Assembly: GCA_964578935.1 (NCBI GenBank)
Contig: CAZOEW010000090.1
Location: 1-14,548 of the forward strand
Direction of reading: 5' to 3'
DNA: 14,548 bases
DNA from: JAQYVL01 sp964578935
GTDB taxonomy: Bacteria > Desulfobacterota > Desulfobacteria > Desulfobacterales > SURF-7
Shown: positions 1-7,031 of the stretch, piece after piece
Position numbering within the stretch: position 1 is the first letter of the stretch
Layout: each line of letters opens with the position of its first letter
The notes under the pieces: model-generated
The model's input: the letters and a program-made list of their open reading frames with translations, nothing else
Databases searched by the model: none
What the model was told of the DNA's origin: nothing
Made by a program: the position numbers and the translations under genes

Positions 1-153
1 CAAACCACTGGTGCTTTAAGATATGTTTATCCTCCAGACGAAAGACAAATTCATCTTCTTTACCGAACTCATACGGCTGGGAATTTTAAACAAATCGTTT
101 CAGCTTATCATGCTTTTATTCAAAGATTTGCTGCGAAGACTGCATTCAGATAA
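1..153 (+). CDS. 3' end of an unidentified gene (partial at left edge)
   Basis: Frame 1 is open from the first base of the window to a TAA at 151-153, giving a 50-residue C-terminus. The residues look like real protein: a mixed, amphipathic sequence with aromatic-rich stretches such as RYVYPP near residues 7-12 and an apparent C-terminal helix around residues 27-48. I cannot name the family. It overlaps the N-terminal part of the longest possible reading of the downstream acetyltransferase. That is the main reason to move the acetyltransferase start to 110, which leaves a 44-base overlap. If the two genes form an operon, the missing upstream gene probably shares a pathway with the acetyltransferase. 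Such GNATs often sit in polysaccharide or lipid-modification clusters, but this is inference. Confidence 0.5.
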   Translation, partial: QTTGALRYVYPPDERQIHLLYRTHTAGNFKQIVSAYHAFIQRFAAKTAFR

Positions 154-751
154 AATCTTCTATGGATTTCATTTTGATCTGACAAGAACGTCTGTTTCAC
201 GTAATCCTGCAATCCCTGTTAGCCTGAGACTGCTTCAGCGAAGTGATATCCCTGCTTTTTTTAATTTTAAAACAGAAAACCATACTGATGCCGACCTCCG
301 CAAGGCATTGGAGTGCCTGTCATTTATCAAATCCGGGATCCCGTCTTGTTATGTAGGTACAACCAATGAAGGATATCCATGTGTAATGTGCTGGCTCATA
401 GAGCCTGAGAAAAACGAAGAGCTTCAATCCTATTTCCGGCAGGGAATTCCGCACCTGAACACCGATGAAGTGCTGTGCGAATACATTTTTACACATCCAA
501 AATACCGCGGAAATCGTTTAATGGGATGGGTTACCTCTGAACTCTTTAAGATGGCATCCGAACGAGGCTTCCGCCGCGCCATTGCTTTTGTAAATGAAAC
601 AAATGCCGTCTCGCTAAAAACAACTCCAACGATTGGATGGCGGCCATTTTTAATAAAAAAGGTTAGCTGGAGAATATTCAAGCGCCAGATTACCTTTGAA
701 CCATTTTCAAAAGAGTTGAACCAGAATAACAGGAGGTTGTTGGACGGTTAG
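110..751 (+). CDS. GNAT-family N-acetyltransferase
   Basis: This predicted 213-residue protein carries an acetyl-CoA-binding GNAT core in its C-terminal half. After a beta strand ending EYIFTHP (about residues 124-130) comes the pyrophosphate-binding loop YRGNRLMG (132-139), followed by a helix, a strand ending AFVNETN (159-165), and the typical late GW element at 176-177. The N-terminal 35 residues are basic and amphipathic and precede the strand that opens the GNAT fold near residue 36. The frame is open back to codon 20, with another ATG at 23. I chose ATG 110 because it overlaps the upstream gene least and its first residues look like a family N-terminus. Neither start has a clear ribosome binding site. 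The acceptor substrate cannot be read from the sequence. It is a single-domain soluble enzyme with no membrane segment. Confidence 0.75.
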   Translation: MLLFKDLLRRLHSDKIFYGFHFDLTRTSVSRNPAIPVSLRLLQRSDIPAFFNFKTENHTDADLRKALECLSFIKSGIPSCYVGTTNEGYPCVMCWLIEPEKNEELQSYFRQGIPHLNTDEVLCEYIFTHPKYRGNRLMGWVTSELFKMASERGFRRAIAFVNETNAVSLKTTPTIGWRPFLIKKVSWRIFKRQITFEPFSKELNQNNRRLLDG

Positions 752-785
752 AACATTGAATTGAAATCTGCAACGATTTGTCGGT

Positions 786-1028
786 TCATTGCCTATCAAA
801 CGGAATATTCATCACCTCTTCTCTCAAATCATTGTCGTCCAACCCTGAAAAANNNNNNNNNNAAAAGATCAGAAAATCTTTGGCGGTCTGGTCACTCAGA
901 CAATCAAGTCTTTCCCCGCCTCCCTTTTTTCGCAGCTTTTCCTGGGTAATAACCTCAAAAATTGTTCTGTTGCCTTTTTTAAAATGATTCAAAAAGAAAT
1001 TTAAAAGATGTTTTGAATTTTTGTTCAT
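786..1028 (-). CDS. Possible small hypothetical protein interrupted by the assembly gap
   Basis: On the minus strand an ATG at 1028 opens a frame that runs to a TGA at 786-788, crossing the N run. It would encode about 80 residues, four of them undetermined. The first 55 residues are rich in Lys, Asn and Phe, then become strongly charged with a Gly-Gly-Gly stretch, ending in a hydrophobic FLIF before the gap. The portion beyond the gap (SGLDDNDLREEV) also reads like protein. Upstream of the ATG the minus strand has AAAGGA, about 11 bases away, which is acceptable as a ribosome binding site. I recognise no family. Because the gap length is uncertain, the two halves may belong to different frames or different genes. 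It could also be chance coding in AT-rich DNA. Confidence 0.28.
   Translation of the reverse strand: MNKNSKHLLNFFLNHFKKGNRTIFEVITQEKLRKKGGGERLDCLSDQTAKDFLIFXXXXFSGLDDNDLREEVMNIPFDRQ
853..862. other. Ten-N scaffold gap
   Basis: Ten consecutive Ns interrupt the sequence. A run of exactly ten is a common assembler placeholder for a gap of unknown or estimated size. The true distance, and any reading frame across it, are therefore unknown. Reading frames that cross it, such as the minus-strand ORF at 786-1028, cannot be trusted as continuous. Confidence 0.98.
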
Positions 1029-1135
1029 TTTTCGGCTTTTCCTTTGTTTAAGGGTTATCGTTTCAGGTTATTTCATCTCATTCCCGAAATCACAATCCTA
1101 TCCTGCTCTCATCCTAATCCAAGGGAAAAAACGCA

Positions 1136-1291
1136 ATGATCAGAAGATTTGCAGCAAAACCGAAAGGCTCCATACCTTTCTATAATTTCCTGCAGCAGCA
1201 ACAGTTAAAGAACTCATATCGGATTTATTCAGAAATCGAACACCCTTTCCCCGGAAAAACTACCATGGTGATGAGAGCAAAAGAGTTATAA
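1136..1291 (+). CDS. Possible 51-residue hypothetical protein
   Basis: An ATG at 1136 is preceded by AAGGGA ending about 10 bases upstream, a good Shine-Dalgarno match. The frame runs 51 codons to TAA at 1289-1291. The predicted peptide is basic (RR and KPK near the N-terminus), has a QQQQ run at residues 20-23, and has no hydrophobic segment. It resembles no family I know. It lies between the assembly gap and the ribonuclease gene, in a stretch otherwise empty on this strand. In favour: the ribosome binding site and a fairly balanced composition. Against: short length, no recognised homologue and a near-homopolymer of Gln. It could be a decayed remnant. Confidence 0.28.
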   Translation: MIRRFAAKPKGSIPFYNFLQQQQLKNSYRIYSEIEHPFPGKTTMVMRAKEL

Positions 1292-1453
1292 TATCAGAAG
1301 ACCGCAGAGAGAAGTTTCGAAAATAAGGGACAATCAAGAACAGTGCGTAGACCGTAGCACATATTAAATCATTATGAAAGAAAAAAAGGTTTCAAGCCGT
1401 TTCCGGTTCACTCCCGTTGACTTTCCAACTGCCCGTTGTTATTATTTCCAGCT

Positions 1454-3445
1454 ATGGAACCCGGAAATATCGTTGAATATATTGAAAGCCAGAAAATAGT
1501 CTGTGCTGTGGTGATGGAAATCAAAAAACAGCGGGTACGGTTACTGTCTGAAAACAATCGTGAAGTAAACCTCTCGACCAACCGGCTCACATACAAATGC
1601 CACGACCGGCTGAAGCTGACGTCAGGCAGAAATAAACTCGTTGAATCTCTTAAAGAAACAGCCTGCAGACGCAACAATCTGATCCAGAAAATCAATATCA
1701 AAGATCTGTGGGAAGTGCTTAATGCGGAAGAAGAATGGATTGACCTTGAGACCATGACATCATTCTGTTTTCAGGAGCCTCTGACCTCGGATCATGGATC
1801 CGCTGTTATCCGGGCTTTTTTTAAGGACAGAACCTATTTCAAATTCAATCATGAAAAATTTCTTCCTCTTTCCGAGAAACAGGTTGAAGAAATGATGAAG
1901 CAGGAAAGAGAAACGGAAAGACAAAACAAGATCATCAGGGAAGGCTCGGAGTGGCTTAAAAATGTGCAACAAAACCAAGCCCCTCCGGTTCTGACAGCTG
2001 AAACGGAAAAATATGCCGAAATCCTGAAATCCTGTTTCGTTTTTGGCAAGGCAAGCCCTGATTTTACACTGGGCAAAGCCATGCTTGCCCGCGCAGATCT
2101 TGACATTGGGACAAAACTTTTTAAAATCCTTGTAAAGAGCGGTGCATGGAGTCCGGATGAAAACATCGAGCTGCTGAGATGTGAAATCCCCATTGATTTC
2201 CCGGAAGATGTCCTGAAAACAGCCGACCTGAAAGCAAGAAATCCAGACAGGGACTGGCAGAAGGGCGATAGAAGGGATTTGACAGAACTCACTGTTTTTA
2301 CGATAGATGGACAATCCACACTTGATTATGACGATGCGCTCAGTATTGAAAAGGACGGCGACCAATACCGTATTGGAATTCACATCATCGATGTCGGACA
2401 GTTTATCAAAAAAGGAGAGCCTATCGATCAGGAGGCTCGAAGTCGCACGACATCGATCTATATGCCTGATCTGAAAATTCCGATGATCCCGACAGCTCTC
2501 TCAGAGGGGCTCTGCAGTCTCAAAGCAGGAGAGGACAGGCCGGCAATAACGGTTTTTGCCAGGATGACACCGTTTGCCGAAATCATTGATGTTGAGATAT
2601 TCCCCAGTAAAATCAATGTCAGCCGTCAACTTTCCTATTCCGAAGCCAACCGGATTGTCGAAACCGATGAAGGGATTAAAACATTATATAATCTTGCCGG
2701 TCATTTTCGGAACAACAGGATAAAAGCCGGAGCGCTCCAGATCAGCCTGCCTGAGATCAATCTCTACTTTAATGAAAGCGGCAAGATCGAGCTCACCCGA
2801 ATTGACCGTGAAACTCCGAGCCGCATGCTGGTTGCAGAGATGATGATCCTTGCGAATCAACTCATGGCAAAATTTCTGGCAGACAACCATATGCCTGCCA
2901 TCTTCCGATCACAGCCTGCCCCAAAAAGCCGGATTCTGAAGAACGATGATGAGGGAACGCTCTTCCAGAAATGCCTGCAGCGTAAATTTTTAAGCCGGTT
3001 GGTTATTGACACGGTGCCCGAACATCATTCAGGTCTCGGGCTTCCCGCGTATGTCACATCGACATCACCCATCCGGAAATATTTTGACCTGGTAACGCAG
3101 CGGCAAATCAGAGCGATTCTGGGGCTGGAAGAGCCCTATTCAGAAGAAGAAATTCGAACAGTCATCCAGACACTCGAAAATCCAATGCGGAATGCAGGCC
3201 GTATCCAATTCATGAGGCACCGATATTGGCTCCTCAAAATTCTGGAAGAACAAACAGGCCAGAAAAAGGAAGCCATTGTTCTCGACAAACGCAGAGATGA
3301 ATATATTGTTATTTTAACCGAAACCATGCTGGAATGCAAACTCTCACAGTCCAGCGGCACAAGCCTGAAGCCGGGAGACCTGATTCAGGTTACAATCCAG
3401 CACGCGGATGCGCAAAATGACATCCTGTCAATTTTTATGGGATAG
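1454..3445 (+). CDS. RNB-domain 3'-5' exoribonuclease (RNase II/R family)
   Basis: This is a processive, metal-dependent hydrolase that degrades single-stranded RNA from the 3' end in the cytoplasm. The 663 residues are close to E. coli RNase II (about 644) and shorter than RNase R. Residues 1-60 form a small beta-rich, SH3-like start, followed by a helical/winged-helix region with a charged linker (about 140-175). The RNB catalytic domain spans about 270-600. Its signature TIDGQSTLDYDDA carries the four metal-binding Asp at 285, 291, 293 and 294. Later RNB blocks are present: HIIDVGQF, the Arg-Thr-Thr-Ser/Tyr-Met-Pro block, and TSPIRKYFDL with the catalytic Arg. The last 60 residues resemble an S1/OB fold. 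ATG 1454 is preferred over the in-frame TTG 1436; neither has a clear ribosome binding site. A 119-base spacer separates it from the next gene. Confidence 0.93.
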   Translation: MEPGNIVEYIESQKIVCAVVMEIKKQRVRLLSENNREVNLSTNRLTYKCHDRLKLTSGRNKLVESLKETACRRNNLIQKINIKDLWEVLNAEEEWIDLETMTSFCFQEPLTSDHGSAVIRAFFKDRTYFKFNHEKFLPLSEKQVEEMMKQERETERQNKIIREGSEWLKNVQQNQAPPVLTAETEKYAEILKSCFVFGKASPDFTLGKAMLARADLDIGTKLFKILVKSGAWSPDENIELLRCEIPIDFPEDVLKTADLKARNPDRDWQKGDRRDLTELTVFTIDGQSTLDYDDALSIEKDGDQYRIGIHIIDVGQFIKKGEPIDQEARSRTTSIYMPDLKIPMIPTALSEGLCSLKAGEDRPAITVFARMTPFAEIIDVEIFPSKINVSRQLSYSEANRIVETDEGIKTLYNLAGHFRNNRIKAGALQISLPEINLYFNESGKIELTRIDRETPSRMLVAEMMILANQLMAKFLADNHMPAIFRSQPAPKSRILKNDDEGTLFQKCLQRKFLSRLVIDTVPEHHSGLGLPAYVTSTSPIRKYFDLVTQRQIRAILGLEEPYSEEEIRTVIQTLENPMRNAGRIQFMRHRYWLLKILEEQTGQKKEAIVLDKRRDEYIVILTETMLECKLSQSSGTSLKPGDLIQVTIQHADAQNDILSIFMG

Positions 3446-3500
3446 CAGAAGGCTTCCGATAACAGGATAAATGCCGGCGGTTTTACTATTTTCCCTTTAC

Positions 3501-3518
3501 GATCATTCGGCAATGATC
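3501..3518. repeat. Short perfect dyad upstream of the methyltransferase
   Basis: GATCATT and AATGATC form a perfect 7-base inverted repeat around a 4-base loop, 56 bases after the ribonuclease stop and 47 bases before the methyltransferase start. It is AT-rich, and no T-tract follows directly (the nearest run is at about 3543-3549). It is therefore a poor intrinsic terminator and could equally be an operator-like site or chance. Confidence 0.25.
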
Positions 3519-3564
3519 CCGATTTCCTCTTGAAAAAACAGCTTTTTTTCTCTACATAACAGGC

Positions 3565-4365
3565 ATGGGATACATATTTGATTTTCATGACGCAACCGCT
3601 TATGATGAATGGTTCAAAACCAGGCAGAACAAGGCGGTTTGGAGCCTTGAAATCCAGCTTATGATCGATATGCTGAGACCTATCAAACGGGAAAGCGTTC
3701 TTGACATCGGCTGCGGAACAGGCGCAAGCCTTCTTCCCCTGATTGAAATGGAGCTGGATGCTACCGGCCTGGACCCATCACCCTATATGCTTGATATCGC
3801 TTATAAAAACGTTAAAAACCATGCGAATCTTTATCGGGGTTTTGCCGAAGATCTTCCTTTTGAAGACAATTCTTTTAATTATGCCTGTCTTTTTACCACC
3901 CTGGAATTTGTCGACAATCCCAAAAAAGCGCTGGAAGAAGCAAGCCGGGTGGCCAAAGACCGTATTTTTATTGGAGTCCTTAACCGATATGCCATCAAAG
4001 GGATTGGACGCCGGTTGAAAGGCATTTTTACGGAAACCATTTATAACAAGGCTCAGTTTTTCAGCATCTGGGAATTGAAGCAGCTCATCCGGACAACACT
4101 GGGTGATATGCCGATTTCATGGCGGACGGTATGTCAGCTCCCGGCTGGACCGGGAAAATTTACCAGCCGGATCGAAAAATCAAAGCTGGTGCAGCGTTTT
4201 CCATTTGGCGCTTTTGTGGGTATTGTAATCGCTCTGGTTCCCCGGTTCAAAACAAGACCCCTGACCCTGAAATACAGGTCAACGTCAGCGACCAATCCGT
4301 TAACCGGATATGTCGGCAGTACAAAATTAAATCATACTGATTTAAAAGGAAATCCGAGAAGCTGA
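3565..4365 (+). CDS. Class I SAM-dependent methyltransferase (Methyltransf_11 type)
   Basis: The 266-residue protein has a Rossmann methyltransferase fold. Motif I is VLDIGCGTG (45-53), the glycine-rich SAM loop. The acidic end of strand 2 is GLDPS with D70, which would bind the ribose hydroxyls. AEDLPF (94-99) is the post-II adenine-binding block, followed by the strand-4 region CLFTTLEFVDNP and the typical helix with EEASRV. The C-terminal third is specific to its subgroup and contains a short hydrophobic stretch near 212-223. The fold resembles UbiE/MenG relatives, but the block usually reading FGLRN in true MenG is absent. I therefore do not assign quinone methylation despite the neighbouring prenyl-quinone genes. 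The start is fixed by an upstream in-frame stop at 3514-3516; the ribosome binding site is weak. The substrate is unknown. Confidence 0.85.
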   Translation: MGYIFDFHDATAYDEWFKTRQNKAVWSLEIQLMIDMLRPIKRESVLDIGCGTGASLLPLIEMELDATGLDPSPYMLDIAYKNVKNHANLYRGFAEDLPFEDNSFNYACLFTTLEFVDNPKKALEEASRVAKDRIFIGVLNRYAIKGIGRRLKGIFTETIYNKAQFFSIWELKQLIRTTLGDMPISWRTVCQLPAGPGKFTSRIEKSKLVQRFPFGAFVGIVIALVPRFKTRPLTLKYRSTSATNPLTGYVGSTKLNHTDLKGNPRS

Positions 4366-4374
4366 AAGCAGCAG

Positions 4375-4435
4375 GGTCTCCATACGGAGGCCGAGTCTGA
4401 CCATACACAGGATTCTTCTTTTTCCGGGGAAAAAG
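4375..4435. repeat. Two short hairpins between methyltransferase and amrS
   Basis: At 4375-4392 GGTCTCC pairs with GGAGGCC over a 4-base loop (7 pairs, one G-U in RNA). At 4418-4435 CTTTTTCC and GGAAAAAG form an 8-base palindrome with a 2-base centre. Both lie in the 145-base spacer after the methyltransferase stop. Neither is followed by a T-tract, so a rho-independent terminator is doubtful. They may attenuate read-through or act as operator dyads ahead of the amrS operon. Confidence 0.3.
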
Positions 4436-4500
4436 CATCTGCCTGCGACAAACGGTTTCCAGAAGGCGCATGGAAAATAATTAAAAATTCCATATCATAT

Positions 4501-4505
4501 GAGGC
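4501..4505 (+). promoter_or_regulatory. Ribosome binding site deciding the amrS start
   Basis: GAGGC lies 5-6 bases before ATG 4511. The alternative in-frame ATG at 4499 overlaps this element and has no Shine-Dalgarno of its own, so 4511 is the better start. Confidence 0.6.
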
Positions 4506-4510
4506 ACAGC

Positions 4511-5530
4511 ATGGAAGCACTTCTTTATGAACCGTTGAAAGACAGAAAGGTTAGATGCAACCTCTGCAGCCACAGGTGTATTATCAAAGACGGCAGCCGC
4601 GGCATCTGCCGGGTCCGTGAAAACCGTTCCGGGAAACTCTACAGCCTTGTATACGGGCAAATCATTGCACGAAATATCGACCCGATTGAAAAAAAACCGA
4701 TTTTTCATCTTTCACCGGGTTCCCTCTCCTATTCTATTGCGACCTGCGGCTGTAATTTCAAATGCCGGTTCTGCCAGAATGCCGATATCGCCCAGATGCC
4801 ATCGAATCAAGGGGAGATCATCAGGGGACATACGTGTTCTCCACAGGAAATCGTGGATGATGCCGCCAGGAAAAATTGTAAAACCATCGCTTACACCTAT
4901 ACGGAGCCAACCGTCTTTTTTGAATTTGCATATGAAACCGCAACGCTTGCCCAAAAAAGGGGGATTAAAAATATTTTCGTAACCAATGGGTATATGACAT
5001 CTGAAATGCTGCAGATGGCAGCCCCTTTTCTGGATGCAGCGAATGTCGATCTCAAAGCTTATAACAACGATTTTTATAAAACCTACTGCGAAGCGAAACT
5101 GGAACCTGTGAAAGAAACAATGAGACTGATGAAATCTCTCGGCATTCTGCTTGAAATCACAACGCTTCTCATTCCTGGGCTGAATGATGACGCTTCAGAA
5201 CTGGAAGGTATGGCCGACTTTATTGCACATGATCTGGGAGTGGATACGCCCTGGCATATCAGTCGTTTTCATCCAACATACAAAATGACAAACCGTCCCG
5301 TGACCCCCTTGGAAACAATTAAAAGCGCACGTGAAATCGGGCTCAAAGCCGGTCTGAGATACGTTTATACCGGAAATGTTCCGGGTGAACCCGGTGAAAA
5401 CACATTCTGCTACAACTGCGGCGCGATCCTGATTGAACGCTATGGATTCCATGTCGGAAAAAATATGGTGAAAAACAGCCGGTGCACCTTTTGCGATGCG
5501 GCAATCGATGGAGTTGATCTGTCACATTGA
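4511..5530 (+). CDS. amrS: AmmeMemoRadiSam-system radical SAM enzyme
   Basis: The 339-residue protein belongs to the AmrS family, which is related to pyruvate formate-lyase activating enzymes. The radical SAM cluster motif is C81-NFK-C85-RF-C88, binding the 4Fe-4S that cleaves S-adenosylmethionine. An N-terminal cysteine set (C16, C19, C23, C33) precedes it, as is usual for this family. At the C-terminus two CxxC pairs (C300/C303 and C325/C328) form a zinc-knuckle or rubredoxin-like module. The family is named for co-occurrence with Memo and AMMECR1 proteins; neither partner is in this window, and the reaction is not established to my knowledge. Its TGA overlaps the TTG start of the prenyltransferase, so it heads a coupled operon with ubiA/ubiX/ubiD-like genes. 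It differs from the menaquinone radical SAM enzymes MqnE and MqnC, which lack this cysteine layout. Confidence 0.88.
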   Translation: MEALLYEPLKDRKVRCNLCSHRCIIKDGSRGICRVRENRSGKLYSLVYGQIIARNIDPIEKKPIFHLSPGSLSYSIATCGCNFKCRFCQNADIAQMPSNQGEIIRGHTCSPQEIVDDAARKNCKTIAYTYTEPTVFFEFAYETATLAQKRGIKNIFVTNGYMTSEMLQMAAPFLDAANVDLKAYNNDFYKTYCEAKLEPVKETMRLMKSLGILLEITTLLIPGLNDDASELEGMADFIAHDLGVDTPWHISRFHPTYKMTNRPVTPLETIKSAREIGLKAGLRYVYTGNVPGEPGENTFCYNCGAILIERYGFHVGKNMVKNSRCTFCDAAIDGVDLSH

Positions 5531-6426
5531 AAACAGTGCCAACAAAAAATTTCGGTCGATTCAACCGTTTTCGGGATCGCATACTGATCTTCGGCAATAT
5601 GATAAAATTCAGCCATACCATATTTGCACTTCCTTTCGCGCTTTCGGCGACCATCCTTGCCCATGAAAAACAAGCTGTTACCTTATCCGGTTTTTTTTGG
5701 ATTCTCGTCGCGATGGTAGGCGCCCGATCATCTGCAATGGGATTCAACCGTATTGTGGATGCGGAACTCGATGCCGAGAACCCGCGAACAGCAGACCGTG
5801 AGATTCCTTCGGGGAAAATTACAAAGGGTGCTGCCATCGGGTTTGTCCTTCTGTTTTCTTTTGTTTTTATTCTCGCTTCCGCAATGCTTGGGAAATTATG
5901 CTTTTATCTTTCCTTCCCGGTTCTTGCAATCCTGCTGCTGTACTCCTACGCGAAAAGATTTACATGGCTCTGCCACCTGTACCTCGGTTTTGCGATATCC
6001 CTTGCACCCTTAGGCGCCTGGATCGCAATTACCGGAAGTTTTTCTTACAGCATCTGCCTGCTTTCCCTCGGGCTTATGTTCTATATTGCAGGCTTTGATA
6101 TCCTTTACGCATGCCAGGATGTAGATTTTGATATCAAATCCGGCCTTTTTTCAATCCCGGCACATCTTGGAATCAAAAAGGCTCTTTTCGCGGCGAAAAT
6201 TTTTCATCTCTTTTCATTTGTATTTTTTCTCCTCCTCCATGTTGTTTTTAATCTGGATGTGATATATTTAATAACTGTTTTTATTATCGCTCTTCTTTTT
6301 ATTGTGGAGCACAAGCTGTTAAATCCAAATGATCTCAGCAAGATCAATATTGCTTTTTTTCATATGAACAGTATTATTTCCATTGTCCTTTTCATCGGAA
6401 TTTTTGCAGACAGCCTGATCAGGTGA
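5527..6426 (+). CDS. ubiA: UbiA-like polyprenyltransferase (probable menaquinone MqnP role)
   Basis: This integral membrane prenyltransferase attaches a polyprenyl chain to an aromatic acid. The 299 residues show about eight to nine hydrophobic segments. The first Asp-rich motif is N74-RIV-D78-AEL-D82, followed by the usual NPRT and R-E-I-P-S-G; the second is D191-ILYACQ-D198-VDF-D202. These bind Mg-prenyl diphosphate. The start is TTG 5527, overlapping the amrS stop by 4 bases (TTGA). An ATG at 5599 would remove 24 residues, including part of the conserved first helix, so I prefer TTG. In an anaerobe with no sign of ubiquinone genes, and next to UbiX and UbiD homologues, the likely acceptor is 1,4-dihydroxy-6-naphthoate of the futalosine pathway. 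A 4-hydroxybenzoate acceptor cannot be excluded. Confidence 0.9.
   Translation: MKTVPTKNFGRFNRFRDRILIFGNMIKFSHTIFALPFALSATILAHEKQAVTLSGFFWILVAMVGARSSAMGFNRIVDAELDAENPRTADREIPSGKITKGAAIGFVLLFSFVFILASAMLGKLCFYLSFPVLAILLLYSYAKRFTWLCHLYLGFAISLAPLGAWIAITGSFSYSICLLSLGLMFYIAGFDILYACQDVDFDIKSGLFSIPAHLGIKKALFAAKIFHLFSFVFFLLLHVVFNLDVIYLITVFIIALLFIVEHKLLNPNDLSKINIAFFHMNSIISIVLFIGIFADSLIR
6421..6426 (+). promoter_or_regulatory. Ribosome binding site deciding the ubiX start
   Basis: AGGTGA, a strong Shine-Dalgarno match, contains the ubiA stop codon (TGA 6424-6426). It lies 5 bases before TTG 6432. The alternative GTG at 6423 is inside the element itself and has no site of its own, so TTG 6432 is preferred. 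Confidence 0.65.
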
Positions 6427-6431
6427 TAAAC

Positions 6432-7028
6432 TTGGGAAAAAAAATAATTGTAGCGATCTGCGGCGCCTCAGGCGTTATTTACGGCGTCAGGCTTCTAAAA
6501 GCCCTCCTTGAGAAGCCTGTCAGCGTGAAGCTGATTATATCAAAAGCAGGTGAAGAGGTCCTGAAGCATGAAACGGATTACAATGGAACTGAGTTTGAAT
6601 TATTTCTGCAAAAGGAAGGGATCGAACTTCACCCGGAAGCAACGCTTGAACGATATCAGCCGAACGATCTTTTTGCTCCTCCTGCAAGCGGATCATTCCG
6701 TCATAATGGGATGATAATCGCGCCCTGCTCCATGAAAACACTTGCAACGATATCTTCGGGAATCGCGGATAACCTGATTCACAGGGCAGCAGATGTCTGT
6801 CTCAAGGAAAAACGCCCTTTGATTCTTGTCCCAAGAGAAACTCCTCTGAACTTGATCCATTTAAAAAATATGGTCCGGGCTGCACAGGCCGGCGCAACCA
6901 TAATACCTCCGTCTCCTTCCTTCTACTTTCAGCCGGAAACGATAAACGAACTTGTCGACACAGTGATTGCACGGATTCTGGACCATATCGGCATACCGCA
7001 AAGCATCGTTAGACAGTGGGGAGAATAA
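6432..7028 (+). CDS. ubiX: UbiX-type flavin prenyltransferase
   Basis: This enzyme prenylates reduced FMN to make prenylated FMN, the cofactor of UbiD decarboxylases; it is a soluble flavoprotein that normally forms dodecamers. At 198 residues from TTG 6432 the length is typical. Family motifs are intact: the FMN-binding GASG near residues 11-14, the SKAG strand end at 37-40, an APPASGSF loop at 82-89, PCSM (98-101) followed by the TLA helix, RAADV at 118-122, and the late Tyr165/Arg181 region in which the dimethylallyl phosphate-binding residues of the family lie. The start overlaps no coding sequence, but its ribosome binding site covers the ubiA stop, which implies coupling. It ends 3 bases before ubiD, its functional partner. 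An MqnM naming would fit if the operon makes menaquinone. Confidence 0.93.
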   Translation: MGKKIIVAICGASGVIYGVRLLKALLEKPVSVKLIISKAGEEVLKHETDYNGTEFELFLQKEGIELHPEATLERYQPNDLFAPPASGSFRHNGMIIAPCSMKTLATISSGIADNLIHRAADVCLKEKRPLILVPRETPLNLIHLKNMVRAAQAGATIIPPSPSFYFQPETINELVDTVIARILDHIGIPQSIVRQWGE

Positions 7029-7031
7029 AAC

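Larger units (their letters stand above)
752..1453. other. Long intergenic region with an assembly gap
   Basis: About 700 bases separate the acetyltransferase stop from the ribonuclease start, with no gene I would call with confidence. The left third is AT-rich and holds the N run. The middle holds a possible minus-strand ORF (786-1028) and a possible 51-residue plus-strand ORF (1136-1291), each described separately. A perfect TATAAT occurs at 1287-1292, but no -35 hexamer lies 16-18 bases upstream, so I do not call a promoter. I saw no tRNA arms, no direct repeats and no rho-independent terminator here. Confidence 0.6.

Noticed and set aside
1287..1292. Perfect TATAAT as a promoter for the ribonuclease gene
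   Set aside because: No -35 element at 16-18 bases upstream and no extended -10 TG. A lone hexamer in AT-rich DNA is expected by chance.
1374..1499. 41-codon ORF from ATG 1374 running into the ribonuclease gene
   Set aside because: It overlaps the ribonuclease start in another frame and is short. The second half merely shadows the ribonuclease coding sequence.
1760..2383. 207-codon minus-strand frame inside the ribonuclease gene
   Set aside because: It is antisense to a clear RNB protein, and a second overlapping antisense frame exists there too. Neither has family features.
3565..4365. Assigning the methyltransferase as MenG/UbiE to complete the quinone operon
   Set aside because: The characteristic MenG/UbiE block after motif post-II is missing, and the gene is separated from the operon by 145 bases with hairpins.
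4511..5530. Reading the radical SAM gene as MqnE or MqnC of the futalosine pathway
   Set aside because: The N-terminal four-Cys set, the activase-like core and the C-terminal CxxC pairs match AmrS, not the aminofutalosine or dehypoxanthine futalosine enzymes.
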